Source of the DNA: Hybos culiciformis
Lineage: Eukaryota > Arthropoda > Insecta > Diptera > Hybotidae
Direction: 5' to 3'
Assembly (NCBI GenBank): GCA_964007475.1
Contig: OZ023273.1
Coordinates: forward strand, 59,663,834 to 59,727,833
DNA: 64,000 nucleotides
Shown here one piece after another: positions 23,401-35,509 of this stretch. The translations under genes and the position numbers were made by a program. The notes beneath the pieces were generated by a model. The model had not been told where the DNA came from and searched no databases. It saw nothing but the letters and a program-made list of their open reading frames with translations. Numbering within the stretch: position 1 is the first letter of the stretch; every line of letters begins with the position of its first letter.

Positions 23401-26384
23401 TGGAATTAATGAACATAATGGTTCCTAACTAAAATATCACTTAATTTATTACTATATATTTTAGTACACAGTATCTTATCTTATTTAACGATAATAAAAT
23501 TTATAATTTTGATAACTTTCAGCATTGTTTACCGACTTATTAATTATATTATATATATTAGTTAATGATGTTTGTAACTAATTATGGGTTTTGTGGGACT
23601 TAAGCATGTTAGGTTGAATAAAACACCCTTACTAATTTTTCATTTAATACTAAATTTATTAATTCAATTTCATAAATTTGTTTATTTTAGGCTTAAATTA
23701 TATTTCGCTTATTAACTAATTTGCTTAATAAAATTAAATGCATTAATATTATTTTAATTAATATTTTTTAAGAAATTTATTTTAGTATGTAAGTTGATAT
23801 TAGGTTCATTTTAAATTAGTTCTAGGTTCTAAATAATTATATTTACATTGCAAATTAAATTTGGTTTAAAACACTACAACCTGGGGTTTCAGATTTTAAT
23901 TTTTATTTCACTATTTAGTAATTATTTTCAGACTCGATTAAAAATATAAGTCCGATTTATTCGACTACAAAAATTATTCGGATTTTTTTTTCTTGCTTGT
24001 TCTTAGAAGGAAAGTGAAAATACTGTCAGTTATATTTATTGAGATAATTAATTTTAGCTTAAGCTCTAATCGAAGATGACAGGTAGTTGACGGTTTTTAG
24101 ACAGTCTACATTACAAGGCGCACTGACCACTACATATTATCCTAGTGAATCGGCTTATTTTTACTTCGTAACTGTTATTGAAAAAGATTAAAATATTGAA
24201 CAATAGCTTTAACAAAAATCAATCATATTTGTTATATCGCAAATTTAAGTATACAATGCGACATCTCATATTTTTATAATCACTGGTACTAATACTAACT
24301 TCGTTAATATTTTTAGCAATTTTCTAAATTGAAATAAAAATCAAAAAATACACTATACATCATAAAATGTGATAAATCTGACCAAATTAAATTTTTGTTG
24401 TTTTTCTTGTGTAATATTATTATATGTATTAGGTTTTTTTTTCTATGCAAGTATTCATATATAATTATATTTTTATTGAAATAAATATAATTTAATATTA
24501 TTCCTTTTTCTTTTTATATGTCGGAATATTTCTTTTGAAGTTTAGTTCAACATAACACATATCATTCTTTCCCATATTTTTCACTTCTTTAACACATTGC
24601 TAACAAGTATATGGAAGTGATGGAAAGTTAAAATAATTTTGCCGGTTTCACTCATAAAATAATGTTGTTGTATATATAAAGATTAAAACAGTATAATTTT
24701 TATTGCAATATGAAATTTTTGTTATTGTAATCACAAGTAATATGCAGTTAAATATTTTTATTTTGACATTATTATTATTTCAAGCTGTATACATATAGTT
24801 AAAGATTTGAAGATTTGTTTTGATTTCCAAACTGGGTCTTGAAAAACTTACAGTGTCAAGTAAAAAATTGTGGTGTAAAATTAGAAAACCAAGCAAAACA
24901 GCAATTCTTAAATTTTTTTAATTTTCACTGATTTAACCTAATATTAGGAAAATTATATTGTAAAGAATTAATTAGAATTAAATAAAAATATATTTTTTCT
25001 TTTCTTTTAAATTCTAAAATTTCCTTGCTTGCTTAATTAATTAAATGAGTTAAATTAAAAAAATCATAGTCTCCTTTTCAATGCCATTTCCAATATTTTA
25101 TTAAATTTAACTAAAAGTTTTCTTAAAATCAATTAATTTTTATCAATACAATTTTTTTTTTTGAATAGTGAAATTAAATTTTTTATAAATCTCGCACCGC
25201 CGTCGCTCACAATAAACGTTCTCAATAAAACGTTAATATATAGCTTTTCGTTTCTAAAGCCAAATACATAAAGTTCCAGAACGAATTTATTGAAAAAATA
25301 AAAGAATATCTGTAGATTATTATTTATATATACAAATTACTCCGTATACAATTAATTATTATACATGTATGAATTCTGTTATTTTGTGCCGCTGCTGCTA
25401 TAGCTCACTTTCATTCAATATTTTGATTTTTTTTTCTCTCTTATATTGTTTCTTTTCATTCGATTGTTAATAGAGTTTTGATGATCCTATTGCGAGAAAA
25501 TATATTATATTTTATTATTATTATTATATTATTATTATTATTTTTTTTTTTATCTTGTTACTTCTGAATTTCGGCGAAAATCAAAGGTAATAATCTTTTA
25601 AGAAAAATGAATCACCTAACATTACAGGTTATAACACTAAATGAGGGCTTAATTGGTATTTTTTTTTTGTTAAATTTTATAATCGCATGAGATACGAAGG
25701 TGTATTTTTGGTCATTATTAATGAAACCATATTATATATATGAATGGATAGGTAACTATATAGGTATTTTGTATTTTATGGTTTTCATTTAATTTTTTTT
25801 TTATTTTCTTTGTATAATATTCTTAGACAATGAGGGATTACAAAGTGTTTTGAACTTCACAATAATAAAATGTTTTAAAACATATTTTATTAAATTGTCG
25901 TTATTAATGATATTTTAGCTTAAAGAGCCTAATGTATTGGATCCTTAAAAGTAAATTAGTTTTATTTTAATTTATATTTAAAGTCATTAATAAAAATTGG
26001 TTTTTTTTTTAATTAGTTATATACAATAAAATACAAATTTGATACTTAAGTTATCATTCAGAGTGGTATCACTACATAGCCACCGAGGACATTACTCGTG
26101 AATAGTGATGGTAAAATTTGAAGGACATTCATTTTATATAATGGTGTGAAACATATTAATTTTTTTTTTTTAATTATTTTGTGCTGTTTGAGTTGGTGTT
26201 GCTGTTGAAAATGGTTTTATTTATTGAAATAAACAATCCTTTCCAAATTATCGCGTCGTAGACGTCGTTGTCTGCTAACTCAAAAAGAAAAAACACTTCA
26301 AAGTACAACAAAAGTTGAACGATATTTATTTTTTTTATACAACCGACCTCATTTTAAATTGTGTGATGCGAGACAGTAACATTT
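20457..26384. other. non-coding A+T-rich DNA
   Basis: About 6 kb with no supported gene. The minus-strand frame 21324-21590 begins with a plausible-looking peptide but becomes low complexity and matches nothing known to me. Patches at 23090-23170 and 24060-24150 are less A+T-rich but uninformative. Holds the microsatellite at 25510. Confidence 0.6.
25510..25543. repeat. ATT trinucleotide microsatellite
   Basis: (TTA)n run with one interruption, followed by a T tract. A similar run is at 13628-13650. Confidence 0.9.
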
Positions 26385-26572
26385 AAACTCTCAACGTTTC
26401 ATTTATCTTTTAAACTTCAGCAGGATTATAATACAATTTAAGTACGTTATATATATAATATATATGAGTTGTTACGACTTGGCAATAAAATGTATGCAAA
26501 TTACAGAATAATGTATCTTTCATATTCTATAATCCTGATGAAGTTCAAAAGAAAAACAAAACGTTGAAGGTA
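26385..26572. mobile_element. MITE-like element, about 188 bp, with inverted repeats of about 50 bp
   Basis: CTCAACGTTTCATTTATCTTTTAAACTTCAGCAGGATTATAAT-like sequence at 26389-26433 is mirrored, with about seven differences, by 26524-26570 (ATAATCCTGATGAAG ... AACGTTGAAGG). A TATATATAATATATATGAG palindrome sits in the middle. Exact ends and target duplication cannot be fixed. Confidence 0.65.
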
Positions 26573-27837
26573 CAGTCATTCTTAGAAACAAAATATGAAT
26601 TTCTATAATGGTTTTTAAAACTATAATTAATTCGGCTAAAAAATACACGTCATATTAAATAATAAGAAACAATTAGAAAAGTTCAGAATTATTATTTATT
26701 ATGAAATATGACATGAAATATTTTATAATTGTTTATCGTAATTTTATGATGCCGTGCGTTTAAAAGTATATTCATACCTATATAGTGCCAGACCCATATT
26801 GTGTACATTTAGAAAGCTTGTTAATTATATTTAACATTATCTCTTTTGTCTCTTGATTTTTTTTAACATGCAAAAAGATATTTAATAATTTTATTTTATT
26901 GTTATTAAAAATTTTTTTTTGATCCGCTAGTTAAAATAACTAGTATAGTTATATGTACATACCATTAAAAAAAAAATGATTGTCCCATTTAGGTGTAGTT
27001 AAAAGCGTTCGAAATTAATTAGTAAAAATGCCACCCATATTCTCTAATTAATAATTATTTAATTTATTTTATCAGATAAGCTGTTTATGCTCATTTATGT
27101 CCATTTTAATTTTTACAGTGTATATAATACGAAGAGAAATTATACGCAGAAATATTAAAAAAAAAAAATTTTTAATATTATATACTTTTATAGAATAAAC
27201 AACACCCAAATATGAAGTTTTATTTTATTGATTTTATTAAATTTGTTTATGTGGGATATATTTTTTTAAAGTATCTTCTTAATTAAATTTGTGATTACAA
27301 ATTATAATTAATTTTTGGAATAAACTTATAATATTATCGAGTCTGTGTGTTTTAACTTTTATACCAGAAATAGAATTCTTATTAACAGCAGTGGTGAAAC
27401 AAAAAAAGTATTCAACATATATTTTATTTTCGAGATTATGCTTATAAAAGTACAACCTTTATGCTCACATTCTTAAAGTAGAATAGTTAAGCCCATACTC
27501 CAAATTCTAGCTTTAAAAGGGAATCGGTCTTAAACATCTTGTGCAGTTATACATAATTTTGTTTTGTAGTTTTGTGTGACTTAAGTTTTATAATTTTTTT
27601 TTTCCAAAACTAATCAAATTAAGACAGAATACATAGGTCATAGGTTCCGTCACGACCAAATAGGGCCCAAATCCAGAAGATAATCATCATTGACAAATTT
27701 AGTAATACATTATTGCAGATAAGAATTTTTTTTGGCAAATTATGGTTATTATATTCTTTAGATCTTTAAGTTAACATATACAATAAGATCATCTTTTTTT
27801 ACATTGCAATCTTAACATTAGTATTTATACATTATTA
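26573..27837. other. non-coding A+T-rich DNA
   Basis: No gene, element or structured repeat seen between the small MITE and foldback element B. Confidence 0.6.
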
Positions 27838-27845
27838 CATTTGTG

Positions 27846-28588
27846 GGCGAAGTGCAATAACTCATCGGTTCTTAACTCATCGGTCGATTTTGGATAAGTT
27901 ATATCCGTTTTAACTCATCCGAAAATTGGCCGATGATTTATATCCTTTGCAATGCACATAACTCATCCATCGCTGATAAGTTATGTGCTTTCAGAAAAAT
28001 GAAACTGATCTGGCAACTTTTTCGGATGACTTAAATCCTTTTTAAAACACATAACTCATCCGCAAAATTATGAGCGAACATTGTCGCCGCAGCTCCGTTT
28101 TTTTTTTCGGTCGCTGGTCGAACTGGTGGTTGGTCAGTGGGATTTGCGGCAGTGGGTTTCCACCTCAATGCTTATTTGTAACAAACACTACGGTACTTCC
28201 TCTTTGGCCAATGAATGGCCCTATTTTTTAAAAAGGATAAAGGGGGTATCCCAGAACGAGGGAAGGGGGGCCTCCCTCTACTGCAAATCCCACTGACCGC
28301 CACCAGGCGCCGCAAATCCCACTGGGCGGGCGGTCCGCAGCCTGTGGCGACAATGTTCGCTAATAATTTTGCGGATGAGTTATTTGTTTTCAAAAGGGTT
28401 TAAGTCATCCGAAAAAGTTGCCAGATCAGTTTTATTTTTCTGAAAGCACATAACTTATCAGCGATGGATGAGTTATGTGCATTGAAAAGGATATAAATCA
28501 TCGGCCAATTTTCGAATGAGTTAAAACGGATATAACTTATCCAAAATCGACCGATGAGTTAAGTACCGATGAGTTATTGCGCGGACCC
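27846..28588. mobile_element. foldback DNA element B: 743 bp with 247-bp inverted arms and 8-bp target duplication
   Basis: CATTTGTG flanks both sides (27838-27845 and 28589-28596). The arms 27846-28092 and 28342-28588 are equal in length, collinear and roughly 95% identical by eye. They are full of AACTCATCGG / CCGATGAGTT-type motifs in both orientations. End sequences are GGCGAAGTGCAAT (left) and GGGTCCGCGCAAT (right, reverse complement). The central 250 bp is GC-richer and carries copies of CAGTGGGATTTGCGGC in both orientations (near 28135, 28282 and 28310), shared with the loop of element A. The short overlapping frames in the core look incidental. No transposase was seen, so it would depend on proteins from elsewhere. 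Confidence 0.88.
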
Positions 28589-28596
28589 CATTTGTG

Positions 28597-31500
28597 CTTA
28601 GTTCCCGAATAAAAAACTAAATGCATTTCAATCTTTTTATTTCATTGTGGTTGGTATTATATGCATTATATTTTAAACCAGAGACACATATTATTAAAAA
28701 AAAAATAAAAACCACAACATAAACCCTGTTAATATGTGGAATAATATATAAAATAATAAATTTTCAACAAAAAAAAAAGTCATCCATGAAATGTTTTATA
28801 TATAGTACCATTGCATGAATACATTTTTTTTGTTTGCATTTTATAATTGTACCATTTTAACAACTAAATTTGTCACATTGTGTCAAAATGATGAGGGCTT
28901 TAAAAACCACAAATAAAATAAAAAAAAACTTTAATTGAAATAAAAACAGGGTACCTATTATTACAAGATTAAAAAAAAATAAAACTGAAAATATACTTAT
29001 ATCCCAAATATGTAATTCTACAAATTTATAATTAACTCACGAACATTTATATAAAATGTAATAACATAACAAAATAATGGATCTAGCAGAATATGATCTT
29101 CATTCTCTGATTTAGGGGTTAACATTGGACATATGCCTTGAAAAATATTTCAAATAACATATATTATATACATACATGTAGATATATTTTTTTTAATTCA
29201 ATGGAACATTATAGTATGACACCAAAAAAGGAAAAACAAAAATTAGGGTACCACATTATTTTGTTTGTGGCTTAATTAAAAATCTGTTGTGATGTTCATG
29301 AATTTTATTTATTTAGATAAATAAATGATTTTTTAATGAACTTTTATATTTTAGGTAGTGGAAATATGTATTAAGTATAATAATAAAGAAGGGGTTTGGT
29401 ATAATGAAATTAATTTTTTTTTGTATATAATTGAAATTGTAACGAAAAACCGATTAATATGGATGCACATACAGAGAAAGAGAAAGAAGCAGATGCTCTA
29501 TAAACATTATATGAATGAGAAAATTAAGATTGATAATATTATTATTACCGAAACCAGCCAGAAATATTGAAAAAAAAATATTGTAGTGTAGATGCATACC
29601 GATAAAATTCTGATTACCCATAAAATAACGTTTTTCCCTACATTCATTCACTTTATCAAAAAGGACATATAATAGCTTAGAATCAAATTGTTTGTAAGGA
29701 CTTTATAAAATAAAAGATATAAAATTAATTAAGCAAAATGAAAGCGTTTAAAACTGAAAATTGTATATAACTGTGCTTTGTGGAAAATTAAAAAATAAAG
29801 AAAATTTTGCACTGTTTTTTCCATACTTTCAAATTATAATACTTGTAATTTCTGCTTCGCACAACTTAAGAGTTAAAAAGTTAAAAAATAAGACAGTTGG
29901 AAAATAAATAATAATACAGAAAAAAGGAAAAATGTCAAAATTTTGGTTTAAATATTAGAAAAAAATATGAGTGTTTATTGTAATTTATTTGACTGAAAAA
30001 GTGTAAAGGACTGCATATAACAAATTTTGACCTTGGGAAAAATTTTTTTTTTTTCTAAAAATTCTTGATATGAAATTAAAAACGAAAAAGCAATAAAAAC
30101 GTTTTAAGATTCTTATTATTGATTTTCATCAAATTTAATTCCTACAGAGGTGTCAAAATATATCGTTGTGCTTTATAATTATGAAAAATATTTCAAATTA
30201 ACAATTTTTTCCTTTTCCTTTTAACTTTTGCCACAAAAAAAAAAATGCGTTTCTTTTTTTAATCTTAAAAAATTAGTTTTGGATTCTAGACAAATAGAAT
30301 AATTTTATTTAATCAATAGCGGCGCCGAAATTCATTTTTCAACCAAGGTTAATATTTTTGTGACAAAAAAAGAATATGAGTGGTCATTTTTGAGATATTC
30401 TGTACTATGACATCTTGTTTTATGAGTGTTCATTAAATCCACCAAACATTTATACAAAATTTAAGAATTCTCATTGCACATTTTTGGTAATTCGAGGTAA
30501 TTCGAGTTGTTCTTTTGATCTAAGTTTCTGTGTTGTTTTTGTTTCTATTCAAGGTTGAATAGTCGACTCGGTTGCCTTGCCGTTCTATGAAAATTTACTA
30601 ACTTAATTTTCAACCCAAATTATGAATCGTGATAGATTAACTGATCCCTTATATATTGAAAAATTCCCTAAAAGCTATATAATTGCTTCGAAAGTTTGTG
30701 AATGGGGATATAAATCCATCTTTTAAAGAAATTTTCGGTATTTTAATATATTGCAGTCACAACAGTTCGATTAAGATTTAGTTCGCAAAAATGGGTATTT
30801 AACTAAAACTTTAACTTAAAAAAAAATTAAAAAATAAAAGCATGTCAGTTTGAAAGAAAAAATTAGTTATACCTACCATAAAATTCATAATTCAATAAAG
30901 AGGACTAAAAAACAAAAAAATGTTACAAAAGACAAAAATTTCTTCATTAATGATCTGATGGTCATTCAAAATCATGAGTTTACAAAAATAAAGAAGATAA
31001 TTTTCTTTATTTAATATTTTTACATTAACCAGATATTTTACAAAAGATTAAAATGAAAAAAAAAAAAAACATTTTTTTACTGATCATTCTTTTTTAATTT
31101 CCGTGTAGAGGACAGTAGGTCTCACAGGACTTTGAGATTTTTATAGATAAAATGTTAACTCTCATATGGCGACGACTTAACCATTCATTGTTAATACGGT
31201 AATATAATGTAAAATAAGTATAAAATTGTTTTAAACTACATTTATTTTAAATTGAGAAGATTGAATACGGTTAGAAGAAAGTATATTTTATATTTATCTC
31301 TTTTAGTAACAATTTTGAATAGGTTTTAAAATATATATTGTACATTTTCCTGCACGTACATATAGCCTGTAGAATAAGGATTAGGTTATTCAATCTAACT
31401 AATTTCATTTCCAAGTTACCAAATCAAATTCAATGATACATCAAATCGAGTGCTCCTCGTGTTTTATGCCTAGCGCGTACTCATTTTGATTCAGTATCAA

Positions 31501-34500
31501 TGGACTAGTTCATTGACATGTAATTTAAACAAATAGCGATTTGAATGTATATTAGTTGAATTTGCTTTGTATCAAATATTTTTACGGCGATGGTATATTA
31601 TCATCATATAGTATACGAACGTAATAAAATGATCAAACAATATGTCGTGTGTTAATTACAAAATTATATATTTTACAGATTCTATTTTAATTAATTTATG
31701 TATACTATTTATCATGCGATTATAGTTAATGTTTAAAAAAAAAAATCTATCTTAAGAAAGGAATTCAAAAAAGTACCTTCATATGTATTGTATACATATG
31801 AATATTTTATTTGAAAATTATATTAAAAAATAATGATTTTTTTTTTTGGCGCATGACATCAGTGAGATAAGTTACAGTAAAGTCATTTCACAAACAGAGT
31901 GATTATCAACGAATCACAGTATTATAGAGATCGAAATAAAAAAAAATTAAAAACTATTTTCCAAGTGTGGACAAAGAATAATAAATATTTTTTTTATCAG
32001 ATACAAACCCATACATTACAATTTTAAAATATATATGTATATATTAGTTTTTCATATTTTTACGAGTGTAATTTATGTCAAAGTAGCGCCTTTTTTTTGC
32101 ACCATAACTAACTGTCGTTTGAAAAGAAAACTATCTCGATGGTATAAAAAATTATTTTTTTTTATAAAAAAATTAAAAACAAAGTGAGAAAAATATACTT
32201 TTATCTTTAATTTTATATTATTTTAATAAACAAAAAAAAAAAAATAATAAATAAAATTGTGTGAGTGTTAAAAGAAAAACAATCGCAAGAGCAAGAATGG
32301 TATTTTTTTTGGCAATAAGTTTTAGGTATAGTCTTTTGAGAATATGAGAAGAGAGCGCCATCTCTATATATATACACATATATGTATTATATATATGCAG
32401 TATGTATATGTTCACACAACAATACAATTTGGGGCGTGGTTATAAATTTTTATAATTTAATTTATCAAAGGATACCGACACCATTGATGTTTTGCCGTTT
32501 TTGTGGATGGTATTAAAGCGATTTAAAAAAAAAATTTTTTTGTTTTTCTTTCTTCTTATTATTAATTTCATTTTTAACTTTAATGTTATTTATACATTAT
32601 TTTTTTTGTTGTTTCTTAATAAATTAAAGTACTTAAGTAAATTACATTTTGGTATGGTAATTGGTAATACATATAATAGGTAATAGGTATTATAATGTTT
32701 TCTAATTTGATTGATGATTATTAGCGATAGTTATAGTAAATTTTTTTTTGTACTCATTCAAAATTTTTTTGTGAAAATTAAAGAAAATTTAATTGCAAAT
32801 AAAAAGAGAGAATTATTATTGCGCTAATCTAATCTATATATAAGAGTGTTAAGTTAATTAGAAAATTAGATTATTATTAACTGGCACAATATCCCGTAAT
32901 CGGAATTGCAGTAAAAATACTTTAATCATATATGACGAGTAAATTGATTACTTTAAGTGTACCTAAATTATATAAAATTAATTAGGCTCCGTTTTTTTTT
33001 AATCTTCGAAAATATGCAGTGTAAGCCTTACGTTGTGACTGCTATTCGATGATTAAGCGAGCTAAATTTTTTTTAAATTCCTCTAATCGTCATCTACCTA
33101 CACACATACTTTTTCTATTTTTATTTTTTTTTTTAACTTTCATAAAATTTTATATGAAAATTATTTCGACTTTTAGATTCCCGAAATAATAGAAACCCAA
33201 ATTTTAATCGAGGTGAAACTGAACGAGATTGCGAGATTTAAAGAATAAAAATAGATAGGCTGATTCATTAGTTACAAACATTTTTGGACGGACTGACGGA
33301 CATTTAACGAAAACATATAGTCTGTTTTTTTATTTTTAATGGAAAACGGACTAAAAAGGCGATTGGCTGTCAGTCAGTCAGATCAAAACTATTGTAATAG
33401 GTATAGTGATTCTATTGTTTATAAATATTAAAATTAGACAACATCTTCAATGTCATTTATATGAAGTTTTTTAAATCCAAAAAAATGAAACTGGTTCTAG
33501 AAAAAAAAACTATCGCCTCAATAATAAATAAATAGTCGACCCTTCTGTAATTTGAAAACGTTTTAAAATATTTTGGTTTGTTTTCTTATTTTTCTGGTAT
33601 CTGGCAATCTGGATATTTTTGTGTATTATTTGATTTTTTATTTTTCTAGTATCTGGCAATCTTGTTATTTTTGTGTATAATGATAATTTAATCATCAAAT
33701 GTGTTAATTAGAAAACACTGAAATTTATCGGTTGAAAACTTCAATGAAATAGATTCATTAAAGTTATTATAAATTCATCAAAATATTCAAAATTATTATA
33801 ATTTCATGAAGTCAAGGTCAAGGAGCTTTTTTCCAGAAGCAATTCTCAGGTTCCCGATTCAGATCCTGGCCAATCCAAAACTATAAGTTTGTTTGTTTCC
33901 GCTTATCACAATTTCATGGGAAAACATTTTTCTGTACAAAGATGAGAAAGACTTATAATTGAGAAAAGATGTGTCGTACTATTTGTATTTCTTTAAAGTT
34001 CGGAAAACATTTTATTTGAGAAGTAGCCGCTTAAACATAATCTTCGCTCTGCTCAGAACTTTTTTTGTTCTTGTCTCTTTTTCATCCATTGGTACCACAT
34101 TATTGAGTTATTTTAACATTGCTGTATCTTTGTGACGTTTAATAAATTTTTTTTAAAAAATATTTCTCTTAAATTTATCTATAAAGCTATCAAAGTTTTT
34201 GTTTATAAAACCGCTAAATATTTTTTTTGTTTTTTTATTACATATTTTGAACTAGCTTTTTCATATTCTGTTTTGTGAAAAAAATTCTTTTTATTTTTAT
34301 GCAAAAATTGATGTAAACATGTGCAAGAGATTGTCTATATTATATATTTATTTCTTACATAAGTATGTACTCATTTATTTTATTCCAAAGGTAAAATTAA
34401 TTGATTCATTTTCAATTAAATTAACTTTTAAAAAAATTTTAAGGAGAAATTTTATAATTAAACATTTTCATTAAATTATCTGTATTTACGTATCCGACTA

Positions 34501-34714
34501 TTCGGTCTGTTTAACTGGCTGTGAAACTTAATTTTTTTGTTAGTAGTATTAGATATAATGAAATCTGTTCTGTCGAATTAAATTTTTTTCCAATTGGTGA
34601 CTTTTTCAATAAATAAAACGTATTATTTGAATATTTTTGTAATCTCACCTATAATCTTGAATTAATTTACAATAACTAGAAAAAAAAAATTAATTAAATA
34701 CGTCTACTTTAAAT
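28597..34714. other. non-coding A+T-rich DNA
   Basis: No supported gene in 6 kb. Frames at 29358-29651, 32218-32683 and 33510-33698 are low complexity. Simple CATATA-type sequence lies at 32365-32415. The 52-bp duplication at 33598 is listed separately. Confidence 0.6.
33598..33684. repeat. tandem duplication, period 52 bp
   Basis: TATCTGGCAATCTGGATATTT at 33598 recurs at 33650 as TATCTGGCAATCTTGTTATTT, with TTTGTGTATTAT/TTTGTGTATAAT after each. It creates the repetitive minus-strand frame at 33510-33698, which is not a gene. Confidence 0.8.
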
Positions 34715-34723
34715 AGACTTCAA

Positions 34724-35500
34724 GGGGTCCCGAAACAATTTATACGGACATAATTTATACGAAAAAACAACATTATTCTATACAAATGAGTAATGTCGCT
34801 TTCAGAGACGTCATAATTTATATATGAATAAAGTCGTTTTTTTCCTGTATAAATAATATCGCTTTTAAAGCGACATTATTTATCATATGATCTATGTCGT
34901 TTTTTTTTTTGTATAAATAATGTCGCTTCTAAACGACATTATTTTTACATGAATAAAGTCGTTTTTTGATCGTATGAATAATGTCATTTTTAAACCGACA
35001 CTATTTATCGTATGTGAGTAAAAAAGAAAGTTGGCCTTACAAAATGTATGAAAAGCTGTTGTGCATAATGGGAGATCGCTGCCTCGTTCCATTCGCGTCG
35101 CGCGAAGTGCGCCAACAAAAAAAAAGAAAAGATAATATGTCCTAGGTGGTTCAGGGAAAGAGTTCTCCGAAACACGTTTTCCACGTAGAATAGGCTAGGA
35201 ATGGGACGCGTTAAGGACAACAGCTTTTTCATGTATGCATGTATGACGGAGCTCTTTGCTAGCTTAGCCAATTGTTATGCAATTATGTATGTCCAAATAT
35301 ATTAAGTGAAGCATATTTTGTTTAATAGTCGTTTCAAAAATGACATTATTTATACGAAAAAAAAACGACATTATTTATCGTATGAATAATGTGGTTCTTT
35401 CCGTACAAATAATGTCGATTTTAAAACGACATTATTTATCGTATGAATAATGTCGTTTTTCTCGTTTAAATTATGTCCGTATAAATTGTTTCGAAGTGCC
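34724..35500. mobile_element. foldback DNA element C: 777 bp, arms of about 62-bp palindromic units, 9-bp target duplication
   Basis: AGACTTCAA flanks both sides (34715-34723 and 35501-35509). The arms carry repeats of CGACATTATTTATACG and its reverse complement with a period near 62 bp. The left arm is about 290 bp and the right about 170 bp, so roughly two units are missing on the right. Ends are GGGGTCCCGAAAC (left) and GGCACTTCGAAAC (right, reverse complement), followed on both sides by AATTTATACGGACATAATTT. The GC-richer core (about 35017-35331) has a weaker inner inverted repeat around AAAAGCTGTTGT. Two short overlapping frames on the minus strand (34892-35271) look incidental. Confidence 0.86.
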
Positions 35501-35509
35501 AGACTTCAA

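Noticed and set aside
28081..28403. Three overlapping frames in the GC-richer core of element B
   Set aside because: They overlap on both strands, follow the inverted repeats and show no family motif.
32826..33390. Helitron/DINE-like segment (CTATATATAAGAG start, GGACGGACTGACGGAC tract)
   Set aside because: Suggestive words only; no terminal hairpin with CTRR end and no second copy were found.
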